This document shows positions 54,068-63,182 of a stretch of DNA of 64,000 nucleotides, piece after piece (the stretch's first letter is position 1; each line of letters opens with the position of its first letter). Position numbers and translations under genes: made by a program. The notes under the pieces are model-generated. The model searched no databases. It was not told the DNA's origin and worked only from the letters and a program-made list of their open reading frames with translations. This DNA is from Candidatus Binatota bacterium. Lineage in GTDB: Bacteria > Desulfobacterota > Binatia > UBA1149. Where the stretch lies: the NCBI GenBank assembly GCA_012960245.1, contig DUBO01000042.1, positions 1-64,000 of the forward strand, in the 5' to 3' direction.

Positions 54068-56415
54068 GAGGGTCCCTTCCCGGTGCTTGATTGCTCTGCT
54101 GCAAAAAGTCCCAGCGCTGCCGGGAAGAGATACAGGGTGTAGACGTAGCAGATCACCATGGTCGTGGTCACCAACAAGCCGAGTTTTACCTGCGGGTAGA
54201 AGCGCGCTCCCAGCAGGACGAGGAAGCCTCCGACCAGTACCACTGCGTTAAAAAACAGCGCGCGACCGGCGGTGGCGGCGGTGAGAACGCTGGCGCCTTC
54301 GTGCTCCATGCCGCGGTTTCGCAACTCGCGGTAGCGATGCAGGTAGTGCACCGAGAAATCGACGCCGATCCCCAGTGTGATCCCGCTCAGCACGGCAATG
54401 CCAAAGTCGGTGGGGATGCCGGCAATGCCGAGCGCGCCGTAAGTGAGCAGGACGGCGAAGGCCACCGGTGCCACCAGCAGCAGCGCCATCACAAGGCTCC
54501 TGAACACGAGGAAGCCAATCGCGACGAGCACCGGCAGGCAGATAGACGCAGTCATGAACTGGCCCGAGATAATGGCTTCTTCCAGCGTGGTGGTAAACTG
54601 TGCTCCGCCGGCTGCCACGGCACTGGCGTTGGGCAGGTCAGCAAAGTGAAGCGACACCAGTTCGTCACTGCGCTCGAGCACCTGCCGGGCCGCTGTAGTG
54701 CCCGGGTCGCGCAAGAAGGTACGCAGGCGGGCGTAGCGGTAGTCGTAGTCTACCAGGTCTTCGAAGTCTCCGGGGCTGCCCGACATCGAGTACAAGAGCA
54801 GGTACTGGGCCACTAGCTCTCTGTCGGCCGGCATCTCCCGGCTACCGTTGGGCAGGCCGTTCATGACGGCGTGCATTCGCGCCACGAGGTCGGCCAGCGA
54901 AAAGCTGTCGCCCACCAGCTCCATTTCTTCGAGCCCGTCCTGTACCGAGGCCATGGCCTTGAGCAGGGCCGGATCCTTGAGGCCCCCTTCGCTACCGCTG
55001 TCGATCAGTATGTCGGTGGTAGTTCCACCGGCAAAGTAGAGGTCGGCTACGTTGTTGGCGACTCTTACCCTGTGGCCGGGTGGAAACTGGCTCACCATGG
55101 AGCTGTCGGCCGTGACCAGGCGGATACCGAACACGCCCACGCTCGACAGCAGGGCGAACAGGGCCAGCGTGACCCAGGGGTTTCGATTCACGAGCACGGC
55201 CGATCCGGTGAGCTGTCGCACCAGCCACGACCCGCGGTCGAGCAAGCTGTTTCTCGAGCGGCCGCGGCCGGGCTGCAGCGGCAACACCATCAGCACGGCA
55301 GGCATCAGTACCAAGGTGAGCAACAGCGCTACCATTATTCCACCGGCCGCCGCCAGGCCGAACTCAAAAATCGGTATCAGCCTCGAGACCGACATGGCGC
55401 TGAAGCCAACCGCCGTGGTGATCGATGTCAGCAGTACCGGGGAAGCCATTTCCTGCATGGTCAGGCGGACGACGGCCTCTCGGTCGAGCGACGGGTTTTC
55501 GACCTGGGCATCGTAGTAGCGGCTGAGAAGGTGGATGGAATCGGCCACCGCTATGGGCACCAGGATCACCGGCAGGATGGTCGTGATCGGGTAGATGGGG
55601 TGGTCCAATGCCGCCAGCGCGCCCATGGTCCACAGCTCGGTTCCCAGTATGACTGCAAACGGCAGTAGCACCCCGCGTACGCTGCGAAAGGTCAGCCACA
55701 GCATTATGCCGATCAGGCCTATCACCGCGGGCAGCATGTTGCGCGTGTCGCTGCGCATGTTTTCATCGAAGATGCCTTCAATGATAGGTCTCCCCGCGAG
55801 GTGGAAGGTCTCGGGGCGGCCATCGGCAGACAACTTGTTGACGTAGGCTTCCAGTTTCCTGGAGGCGCCCTGTCGGTTAAGGTTCCCCGCCGCTGATCGC
55901 CTGACCATGATGGTGGCACCCTTGCCATCGGCAGACACCAACGACCCGCTGTAAACCGGGTCGGCGTCGAGCGCCCCGCGAAGTGCCAGCGACTGATCCC
56001 GGTTGGCGGGGATCTCGTCCATGAAGGGGAGCACGAGCAATCCGCTGTCACTGCCGACGATGTTGTTTACGGTGGCCAGCGACCTGAGGTCCGAGGGCAA
56101 GGAGGTTTCGAACTCGTCCTGCTGCTCGAGCCACTCGCCCATTTCGCGGATGAGAGCCAGCGAGGATGGATTGTAGATGCCGTCGCGGTGGTCACGGCGA
56201 AGGACCAGGATCATGAACAGGTCCTGCTCACCGAAGATATCTTCCATGCGGTCAAGCGCTTGGCCGACCGGGTCGTCCTTGCCCAGGTAGGAACGCGCGT
56301 CGCTGTCCGTTCTGATCGATGGCAACTGCCAGGCGAACCAGCCGGTAAGCAGCAAGGTGGCCAGCAGGATTGGCAGGGGGCGCGAGAGGACAAGGTTTGT
56401 GAAGCGGTGATACAG
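54064..56415 (-). CDS. MMPL/RND-family transporter, subunit 2 (start unresolved)
   Basis: This is a second MMPL protein of about 783 residues, with VPIAVADSIHLLSRYYDAQVEN and GIGVDFSVHYLHRYRELR marking the halves. The conserved N-terminus is [25 protein letters not shown]. No ATG, GTG or TTG occurs at the place matched by its paralogue's ATG. The nearest in-frame option is CTG 56415; TTG 56490 and GTG 56508 lie inside the upstream gene. A CTG start, a coupled non-standard start or a sequence error are all possible. Confidence 0.8.
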   Translation of the reverse strand: MYHRFTNLVLSRPLPILLATLLLTGWFAWQLPSIRTDSDARSYLGKDDPVGQALDRMEDIFGEQDLFMILVLRRDHRDGIYNPSSLALIREMGEWLEQQDEFETSLPSDLRSLATVNNIVGSDSGLLVLPFMDEIPANRDQSLALRGALDADPVYSGSLVSADGKGATIMVRRSAAGNLNRQGASRKLEAYVNKLSADGRPETFHLAGRPIIEGIFDENMRSDTRNMLPAVIGLIGIMLWLTFRSVRGVLLPFAVILGTELWTMGALAALDHPIYPITTILPVILVPIAVADSIHLLSRYYDAQVENPSLDREAVVRLTMQEMASPVLLTSITTAVGFSAMSVSRLIPIFEFGLAAAGGIMVALLLTLVLMPAVLMVLPLQPGRGRSRNSLLDRGSWLVRQLTGSAVLVNRNPWVTLALFALLSSVGVFGIRLVTADSSMVSQFPPGHRVRVANNVADLYFAGGTTTDILIDSGSEGGLKDPALLKAMASVQDGLEEMELVGDSFSLADLVARMHAVMNGLPNGSREMPADRELVAQYLLLYSMSGSPGDFEDLVDYDYRYARLRTFLRDPGTTAARQVLERSDELVSLHFADLPNASAVAAGGAQFTTTLEEAIISGQFMTASICLPVLVAIGFLVFRSLVMALLLVAPVAFAVLLTYGALGIAGIPTDFGIAVLSGITLGIGVDFSVHYLHRYRELRNRGMEHEGASVLTAATAGRALFFNAVVLVGGFLVLLGARFYPQVKLGLLVTTTMVICYVYTLYLFPAALGLFAAEQSSTGKGPS

Positions 56416-56443
56416 TGTTTTTTCTCTAGCTGAAAACGGTTTC

Positions 56444-58378
56444 TCAGAAACTGCGCCGTACGGTGAACAGCAGCATGTCGTTGCGATCAAAGCGGCCAAA
56501 GGTTCCACCAGTGCGCGCCATCGGGTTGTAGGCATGGCCGAAGAATGCGTCGTACTCGGCCGAGAACTTCCAGTTGTCCATGGGTTGGTAGTCGACCTTG
56601 GCCTGCAGCCAGGCGTCGTTGCCCCTGACATTGACCATCGTAAACAGCCACGGCTTGATCGTTTCGGCCATCCAGGCTCCCGAAAGGCGTAGCCCCACGT
56701 AGTCGGTCTCTCGCGGGTGGAGCAGCGCGGAGTGAGGGTCGATGATCTGTTCGTGCACCAGCTGCAGGCTTGCGTCGGCCTGTTCCCACCAGTCGAAGTC
56801 AGGCTTGGTGTCGAGCGCCAGCAGCACGCGGGCCACGTCCTGGCGGGCGCGGAAACCGCGGCCGGCGGTTTCGGGCGCGGCCAGCGGTGAGACCGAGAAC
56901 ATCCTGTTGTTTTCGAAGGCCGCGTCCAGCCGGTAGAGGAGGTTTCCTCTCGGGTGCACCACGTTGAAGGTCAGCAGGTCAAACTGTTCGTGGCGCGGGG
57001 TCGCCGTGCCCGAGAGAGGGTCCACTGCCAGCGAAGGACGGTCGTCCCAGCTCCTGAGGTAGCCGATCGACCAGTCGGCCGCCAGCGGGTGACGGCTGTA
57101 GCGCAGGCCAAACTCAGAGTTCGCGAAGCTCGCGGCTGGCCTCTCGGCTGGCAACAGCGCCAGCCCTCCCAGCGCGTCGGGGTCCACGAAGGACCAGGGC
57201 GAGCCAAGGTCGGGGAAGTCGGGGCTGGTGAAACGCCCGAGCCACAGCAGCTGCAGGTCGCTGCCATCATCGAAGTAGTAGTCCAGGGTTACTCCGTCCA
57301 CGCCCAGCCGTATCTCGTCGAACTCGGGGACGATGAAGTTGGTGAGGTCAAAGGGCGAAACCTGGTCCGACACTATCGCGCCGTCGGCTTCTCCCCAGGC
57401 GATCTGCTGGCGACCCAGGCGAAGGTCTACCTTGTCAAAGCGCAGCCTGAGGTAAGCCTCGCGCAGGCGCGATTTTACCGTCGATTCGTCCTGGAAGGAG
57501 GCGTCGTCACGGTAGACGTCAGCCGCCAGCCGCAGCATGTGGCCGCCTCCGGTGTAACCTTCGAGTTCCATGTGCAGCGTTTGTCGATGGAACAACAGCT
57601 CGTCGGGGTCGTCGAGGCTGGGGGCCACTGATTCCTGCAAGTAGCCGAGGGTGCTGAAGTCCAGGTCGATGGGGGAAATTTTCTTTTTTGTCGCGGGTGC
57701 TGGCGTCGGGGTGGCCCGGGAGGGGGCGGCCTCGATGGTCGTGGCTGCAGGCAGCTGTTTGCCGGGAGCGGCGGGTGTCGCGCTCGTGGAGGCCTGCTCG
57801 AGCATGGCCTCCATGTCTGCAACGACCGCCGCACGCTGTCGCACCTGCCGGGCGGTAGCGGGGTCCTCGGCGATGGCTGTTACCGCGAGAGGCGGTGAGG
57901 TGACAGCTTTTTCCCGTATCACCACCGCGCCGTCGAGCAGGTCTACCACCAATCGGTCGGGCCTGTCGCCGTCGGGGGGCAGGGTAAAAACAGTCGGGCG
58001 CACTGGGGCCCTGAGATCAAAAACGATTCGAGCCTTGTCGGTTCGATTCTGCGAAGCCCTCATCCTGAGCACGCGGGTGTCGTTGGATACCAAGGCAGTC
58101 TCGATGCCACCGCCGTTTGTTATCCCGTATAGATCTACCCAGACCCTCGAGGGTCGGCCCAGCGAAGGGTCGGCGCGCAGTTGCCCCCATTTAAAGGAAA
58201 CCGGGCCGTCAAGGTCTAATACCACCCGGGTTCGAGTCGCACTGGTAGACGATTTTACGCCGGTTACCACCGGGGAGGCGCCGGCGGTTGTCGCGGTCAG
58301 CGGCAGGGCGAGTGCACAGGACGCCACCAGCAACGCGGCGCGGGCCAATAGACCGGCAACTGTGGGTCGCCGTTTCAC
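56444..58378 (-). CDS. AMIN-domain / DUF1302-like outer-membrane barrel fusion
   Basis: The product has 644 residues. After a signal peptide (1-34), residues about 36-150 look like an AMIN domain (TRTRVVLDLDGPVSF, SRVWVDLYG, ARIVFDLRAP, DRLVVDLLDG). AMIN domains bind peptidoglycan or guide periplasmic location. An Ala/Pro/Thr-rich linker (175-235) leads to a barrel-type region (240-644) with YLRLRFDKVDLRLGRQQIAWGEAD, similar to DUF1302, ending in an aromatic-rich RRSF. It lies between a LolA-like gene and two MMPL genes, which suggests the outer-membrane part of an exporter. Confidence 0.75.
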   Translation of the reverse strand: MKRRPTVAGLLARAALLVASCALALPLTATTAGASPVVTGVKSSTSATRTRVVLDLDGPVSFKWGQLRADPSLGRPSRVWVDLYGITNGGGIETALVSNDTRVLRMRASQNRTDKARIVFDLRAPVRPTVFTLPPDGDRPDRLVVDLLDGAVVIREKAVTSPPLAVTAIAEDPATARQVRQRAAVVADMEAMLEQASTSATPAAPGKQLPAATTIEAAPSRATPTPAPATKKKISPIDLDFSTLGYLQESVAPSLDDPDELLFHRQTLHMELEGYTGGGHMLRLAADVYRDDASFQDESTVKSRLREAYLRLRFDKVDLRLGRQQIAWGEADGAIVSDQVSPFDLTNFIVPEFDEIRLGVDGVTLDYYFDDGSDLQLLWLGRFTSPDFPDLGSPWSFVDPDALGGLALLPAERPAASFANSEFGLRYSRHPLAADWSIGYLRSWDDRPSLAVDPLSGTATPRHEQFDLLTFNVVHPRGNLLYRLDAAFENNRMFSVSPLAAPETAGRGFRARQDVARVLLALDTKPDFDWWEQADASLQLVHEQIIDPHSALLHPRETDYVGLRLSGAWMAETIKPWLFTMVNVRGNDAWLQAKVDYQPMDNWKFSAEYDAFFGHAYNPMARTGGTFGRFDRNDMLLFTVRRSF

Positions 58379-59196
58379 TGCCTGAGACTTCTCTGGCTGA
58401 ACAGCGATGGCTTCACCTCGACGTCGAGCTCCAGCGTCGTCATGTCCAGCACGGTATTGTGGCCGGTGATGAGGTTGCTCATGATCATGCGGTGTCCGCG
58501 CGGGCGGGGGTCGCTGTCAGAGGTGGGGTGAATGTCTTCTACCAGCAGTCGCTTCGCCAAGCGCCCCTTTTTGTCCCAGTACTCGCCCTTGCGGCTGAGC
58601 ATGTCGCTCTTGGCTATCCAGCTGACGGTCTTTGAGTAGCTGGTCTCACCGGCTTCCTTTTCATTGGCGGGCACCGCCTCCACTACCCAGCAGGGCTCGC
58701 CGGCAAAGGTCTCCGGCTCTGCGAAGCTGTAGTTCCAGTTTACGATGTCGATGTTTTCCATGTCCTCGTAGGTGAAGTCCGAGCCCATGAAGTAATCTTT
58801 CTTGTTCGACGAAAGGATGCGCTTTATTTTCTTGAGAGCGGGCAGGTACAGCCAGGTGTCGTCGTCGCGTTCGTCGTTGTAGTCGTAGCTCAGCAGGGTG
58901 GTGTTGCGCACGTCCGAGGGCTTGAGGAATCGCGAAAAACGGTGTTCCTCGACGTCACTCAGCTCCTTTGACCAGCCCTCGATAGTGCGCACGCGAGACT
59001 GACCGCGCTTGTTGGTAAGCGTCATCGTCATGACCTGGTGCTCGGTTTTTGAGCGCCTGGCCTCGTCCGAAGCCTTGGCTGTTTGTTTTGCCGTCATCTC
59101 GGCCGCTTCGGCTGGTGTCGCAGCAAAAATTGAGGCCGCTAACGTCGACGCTGCAAGTACTCCCAGCGTTCTTGTTGACATCCGTGTCTTCTTCAT
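58375..59196 (-). CDS. Outer-membrane lipoprotein-sorting (LolA-like) protein
   Basis: The product has 273 residues. A signal peptide ending in AEA precedes the LolA-like fold. DDDTWLYLPALKKIKRI and SFAEPETFAGEPCWVVEAVP are typical of the LolA_like/DUF1329-related group found beside MMPL transporters. It probably carries a lipid across the periplasm. It overlaps both neighbours by 4 bp (TetR stop and AMIN-barrel start), which indicates one tightly coupled operon. Confidence 0.87.
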   Translation of the reverse strand: MKKTRMSTRTLGVLAASTLAASIFAATPAEAAEMTAKQTAKASDEARRSKTEHQVMTMTLTNKRGQSRVRTIEGWSKELSDVEEHRFSRFLKPSDVRNTTLLSYDYNDERDDDTWLYLPALKKIKRILSSNKKDYFMGSDFTYEDMENIDIVNWNYSFAEPETFAGEPCWVVEAVPANEKEAGETSYSKTVSWIAKSDMLSRKGEYWDKKGRLAKRLLVEDIHPTSDSDPRPRGHRMIMSNLITGHNTVLDMTTLELDVEVKPSLFSQRSLRQ

Positions 59197-59882
59197 CCTG
59201 CTGTCTCCCTGTCTTTGCTGTGTCCTGGTGATTTGCGCGGTGAATTTTCTGCCCTGAGCATGGCGGCGGCGTAGCGCTGGGCATCGGCCAGGACCTGGGC
59301 AGCTGGATTGGCAGCAGGATCTTCGAGGTGGGCAAGGTAAAGGTTGGTGCTTACCGCTTCCAAGGCAGCCGCAGCGCGGGACGCGTCCTGGGGCGCGAAC
59401 AAGCCGTCGCGTATGCCTTCGCTTATGACAGCGGATGTTTCGGCCATGCCCTGCTCAAAGGTCAGTCGGGCTTGTTCCGGAAAACTCGAGACCAGCGACA
59501 TACGCGCTCCCGGATTGACGCTCAAGTGCACGTGGATGGTGTCGGCTTCCTGTTGAAAGAGCGCGAGTTTCTCGACTATCATTTTTTCCATGCGCTCGGC
59601 CGGGTTGCCGCCCGAGTCGCGGGCCTGCCTGAGGCGTTCGTAGAAATACTGCGTGCGGTTGATGATCAGGTCGCGGTACAGGGTTTCCTTGTTTTCGAAG
59701 AGATTGTAGAAGCCGCCCACCGAGACGTCGGCCTCACCGGCTATCGAGGCGATCGATGTTTCGGCGAAACCTTTGCTCGCAAACAGGGCTGTAGCCGCCT
59801 CCAGTACCCGCTGACGGGCATTCTCGCGGCGTTTCTGTACACGGCTCACAGCCGCACTTGCACTTATTGAACTGGTCTTCAT
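59193..59882 (-). CDS. TetR/AcrR-family transcriptional regulator
   Basis: ATG 59882 gives 229 residues. The in-frame TTG 59900 lies inside the predicted -10, so it is rejected. The N-terminal TetR helix-turn-helix is RVLEAATALFASKGFAETSIASIAGEADVSVGGFYNLFENKE. The ligand domain follows. As first gene of the operon it likely represses its own promoter and responds to a substrate of the MMPL exporter, by analogy with AcrR. Confidence 0.9.
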   Translation of the reverse strand: MKTSSISASAAVSRVQKRRENARQRVLEAATALFASKGFAETSIASIAGEADVSVGGFYNLFENKETLYRDLIINRTQYFYERLRQARDSGGNPAERMEKMIVEKLALFQQEADTIHVHLSVNPGARMSLVSSFPEQARLTFEQGMAETSAVISEGIRDGLFAPQDASRAAAALEAVSTNLYLAHLEDPAANPAAQVLADAQRYAAAMLRAENSPRKSPGHSKDRETAG

Positions 59883-59894
59883 TTGTGAACGGCA

Positions 59895-59923
59895 ATTCAA
59901 TCCCTTTGGTAATGCCCTGTCAA
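59895..59923 (-). promoter_or_regulatory. Predicted promoter of the TetR-led operon
   Basis: On the minus strand TTGACA (59923-59918) and TTGAAT (59900-59895, 4 of 6 bases) are spaced 17 nt apart. Transcription should begin near 59888, about 6 nt before ATG 59882, so the transcript has nearly no leader. Confidence 0.6.
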
Positions 59924-60071
59924 TAGCCGACGCATACCTGCGAAAAGGCCTATAGCGTAAGGGTTCGCAGCGCGTTATTGCGTGGCAGAAAGAAAAACGG
60001 TGTTTTAGAGAAGCTGATTGGCTAACGCTTAATCATCGTCCTGCCCAGGGCAGGCTCAGCGCCCGTGCTGA

Positions 60072-61703
60072 TCAGACATAGATACCACCGGAGAACTCGC
60101 GGTCCTGGCGCATCATGACATTCACGCAAGCCGGCTTACCACTGGCGTAGGCCCGCTCAAGGGCCGGTCGGATCTGGTCGGGTTCGGTCACAAGCTCGCC
60201 GTGGCCGCCCAGGGCCTCGACGACCTTGTCGTAGCGGGTGGCCGCCAGCTCGGTGGCCACCAGCCGATCCTCGCCGAACAGGCCGGCCTGGGGCCTGAGC
60301 ATCTGCCCCCAGGCCTGGTCGTTGCCGATGATGCCGACGATGGGGAGTCCAAACCGCACGGCCGTGTCGAACTCGAAACCGTTCAGCCCGAAACTTCCGT
60401 CGCCGTAGACGATGAGCACGCGCTTGTCGGGATGGGCTAGCTGCGCGGCCAGCGCAAACGGCATGCCCACGCCCAGCGTGCCCAGCGGGCCCGGGTCCAT
60501 CCACGCGCCGTTTTTGGGCACCTTTATGACCTTGGCCGCCTGCGCCACTATGTCGCCGCCGTCGCCGATCACTATGGTGTCGTCGTCCACGAAGTCGGCT
60601 ATCTCGCGGCACAAGCGTTGCGGGTCGATCGGCACCTCGTCGGAGTTGAGCCGAGCGCGCATGGTTTCTTCGGCCTCGTCCTCTTTCGCGCGCCAGGTCT
60701 CCACGACGCCTGACCAGTCCATGCTGACATTGTCTTCCTGCATGACCTCGAGCATGGTCTGCAGGGTTAGCCCGAGGTTGCCCACCAGGCCAATGTCGGC
60801 CCGGCGGTTCTGGCCGATCTGCACGGCGTCGAGATCGAGTTGTATGATTTTTGCCGTGGCCGGGATCGAGGCGCCGAAGCGCATGCGGAAGTCCAGCAGC
60901 GAACCGGCCAGTACCACGCAGTCGGTCTGCTCGAGGTAGTCGCGACGCGTGCGGTTGAAGAACCAGGGAGAGTCGTGGTCGACCTGCCCGCGGCCCATGC
61001 CGTTGCAGAAGGCGGGCATCTTAACGGCGTCGAGAAAGCGGCCCAGCGACTCGCGGCCGTTGGACCACTTGACGCCAGTGCCGACCATTATCATGGGCTG
61101 CTTTGAAGCCGCCAGCATCGTTACGGCCTCGCGCACCGACTCTCGGGCCGGCCTGACCTGCGGCGTGGGCAGCGGCGCGGGGCAGTAGGCGGTGTCGAGG
61201 TCTACCGGTCCACCCAGTACGTCCATGGGGATTTCAATGTAAGCCGGGCCGGGGTTGCCCGACAACGCGTGGCGTATGGCTTCTTCCACGTACTCGCCCA
61301 GGCGGTCAGTGGCGTAGCATGCCTCGGCCCACTTGCTTATAGGTCGCATGACCGAGATGTGATCCATTTCCTGCAGCGAGCCCTTGCGCAGGTTGGCCAG
61401 CGGTCCCTGGCCGCCAAAAACAAGGATGGGCGAGTTGGCCCGCCAGGCGTTGGCCAGCCCGGTAACGCCGTCGGTGGCGCCGGGCCCCGCGGTGAGTATG
61501 GCCACGCCCACCTTGCCGGGGTTCAGTCGGGCCCAGGCGTCGGCCGCGTGGACGGCGGCCTGTTCGTGTCTCACGTCGACAACTTTTATCCCCTCGTCGA
61601 GGCAACCATCGTAGATCGCCATCACGTGTCCGCCCGAAAGCGTGAAGACCACTTCGACCCCCGCCTGTTTCAGCGCCTTCGCTACCAGTTTGCCACCGTG
61701 CAT
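60072..61703 (-). CDS. Thiamine-diphosphate-dependent enzyme (2-hydroxyacyl-CoA lyase / acetolactate synthase-like)
   Basis: The product has 543 residues. The cofactor-activating Glu47 is in DVRHEQAAVHAADAWAR. The thiamine-diphosphate motif is GDGSFG (434-439) with Asn461 and FGLPIVGIIGNDQ. RKGSLQEMD and the C-terminal SGGIYV recall oxalyl-CoA decarboxylase and 2-hydroxyacyl-CoA lyase, rather than anabolic acetolactate synthase with its usual small subunit. It may cleave 2-hydroxyacyl-CoA in lipid degradation. It diverges from the P450 gene. Confidence 0.8.
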   Translation of the reverse strand: MHGGKLVAKALKQAGVEVVFTLSGGHVMAIYDGCLDEGIKVVDVRHEQAAVHAADAWARLNPGKVGVAILTAGPGATDGVTGLANAWRANSPILVFGGQGPLANLRKGSLQEMDHISVMRPISKWAEACYATDRLGEYVEEAIRHALSGNPGPAYIEIPMDVLGGPVDLDTAYCPAPLPTPQVRPARESVREAVTMLAASKQPMIMVGTGVKWSNGRESLGRFLDAVKMPAFCNGMGRGQVDHDSPWFFNRTRRDYLEQTDCVVLAGSLLDFRMRFGASIPATAKIIQLDLDAVQIGQNRRADIGLVGNLGLTLQTMLEVMQEDNVSMDWSGVVETWRAKEDEAEETMRARLNSDEVPIDPQRLCREIADFVDDDTIVIGDGGDIVAQAAKVIKVPKNGAWMDPGPLGTLGVGMPFALAAQLAHPDKRVLIVYGDGSFGLNGFEFDTAVRFGLPIVGIIGNDQAWGQMLRPQAGLFGEDRLVATELAATRYDKVVEALGGHGELVTEPDQIRPALERAYASGKPACVNVMMRQDREFSGGIYV

Positions 61704-61855
61704 GTGTTCGTTTCCTCCAGGAGTCCCGCCGTCGGGGCGGGCAGCCGCATCTTATAGCCCACAACCGTGGTTGAGAGAAAGCGCTTACAGCGGGTTCTTG
61801 TCGCCGCCCCGTCGATGCAGTATGTCTTGGCTGGCGGGGCGAGGGAGGGCCGATA

Positions 61856-63067
61856 ATGAATAAGCAGGGCAATTCCGAGGTACAGCAGGTGGCGCACTTT
61901 GAGCTTCGCAGCGGCGAGGGCTGGCGGGATCCCTTCCCCATGTACCGCGCGCTGCGAGAGCACGACCCTGTGCACCTGGTCGAGGAGGGCGACTACTGGG
62001 TGCTTTCGCGTTTTGCCGAGGTGTTCGGCGCAGTTACAGACGCGGCCACTTTCTCTTCGGCCAGCGGACTGACTGTCGATTACAGCGAGATGAAAGAGCT
62101 GGGCCTGGAGGCGCCCATCGTGATGATGGATCCTCCCGCCCACAACGCGGTGCGAAAGCTCGGCGTAAAACAGTTCACCCCGGCCAAGGTGAGGCTCATC
62201 GAGAAACTGGTGCGTGTCCTGGCCGTGGAGCGCATCGAAAAACTTCGCGAGATGGGCAGTGGTGACATCGTCGCCGAGCTGTTCAAGCCCATTCCCAGCC
62301 GGGTCGTGGGTCATTTTCTCGGGGTACCCGAGTCGGTGCGCGAACGCTTCGACGATTGGTCCGAGGCCATAGTGGCGGCCAACGCTGAGGGCGAGTTAGA
62401 CCGGGCGAGGGACGCGGTGGGAGAAATGTTCCTGCTCTTCAGCGAGCTCATCGAGCGACGCCGCGCTGACCCGGGGGATGACCTGTTCTCTGCCCTGGTA
62501 ACGGCCGAGGTCAACGGCGAGCCACTGTCGATGGCGGTCATACTGGGCTTTGGCTTCACGATGGTGGCCGGCGGCAACGACACCAGCACGGGCCTGATGG
62601 CGGGTGCCGCCGAGCTGCTCACCGCCAGCCCCGAGCAGCGGCGGGCGCTGGCGGCCGACCCCTCGGGTCTGCCGGCCGCGGTTGAGGAGTTCCTGCGCTT
62701 GACCAGCCCGGTGCAGGGCCTGGCTCGCACGACTACCCGTGACGTGCAGCTGTGTGGACGTACGATACCGGAGGGCAGGAAAGTGATGTTGCTCTACGCC
62801 TCGGCAAATCGAGATGAGCGCGAGTTCGGCGACGACGTCGACCACTGCGACCCCCGTCGGAGCGTCGCTCGTCACCTGGCGCTGGGTTACGGGCAGCACC
62901 ACTGCATCGGTGCTGCTGCGGCCAGGCTCATGGGCAGGGTCGCCCTGGAAGAACTACTCGTGCGTTGCCCCGACTTCAGCGTTGACGCGGCCGCTGGCCG
63001 TTACGCCGAGGGCAACTACGTGCGCCGCTTCAAGACCCTGCCGTTCGAGGCCCGGGGCCTGGCCTAA
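61856..63067 (+). CDS. Cytochrome P450
   Basis: The product has 403 residues with GAGGGAGGG 6 nt before ATG. The I-helix oxygen motif is AGGNDTS (238-244), ExxR is Glu278-Arg281, and the heme ligand is Cys350 in LGYGQHHCIG. The canonical Phe of F-G-x-G-x-H-x-C-x-G is replaced by Leu343. It is a soluble bacterial class I P450 that needs ferredoxin and reductase; the reductase-like gene at 40662 is a candidate partner. The substrate is unknown but lipid-like by context. Confidence 0.93.
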   Translation: MNKQGNSEVQQVAHFELRSGEGWRDPFPMYRALREHDPVHLVEEGDYWVLSRFAEVFGAVTDAATFSSASGLTVDYSEMKELGLEAPIVMMDPPAHNAVRKLGVKQFTPAKVRLIEKLVRVLAVERIEKLREMGSGDIVAELFKPIPSRVVGHFLGVPESVRERFDDWSEAIVAANAEGELDRARDAVGEMFLLFSELIERRRADPGDDLFSALVTAEVNGEPLSMAVILGFGFTMVAGGNDTSTGLMAGAAELLTASPEQRRALAADPSGLPAAVEEFLRLTSPVQGLARTTTRDVQLCGRTIPEGRKVMLLYASANRDEREFGDDVDHCDPRRSVARHLALGYGQHHCIGAAAARLMGRVALEELLVRCPDFSVDAAAGRYAEGNYVRRFKTLPFEARGLA

Positions 63068-63182
63068 AACCCGTTGCCGGGCGGGGGAAGTTCATGGCCA
63101 ACCCGCAGCGCTATTGGCACAACCGCCGAGCGCGGCTAGTTTCTCCTGTCGGCCTTGCCGCTGGCCCCTCGAGGAGATCAAG

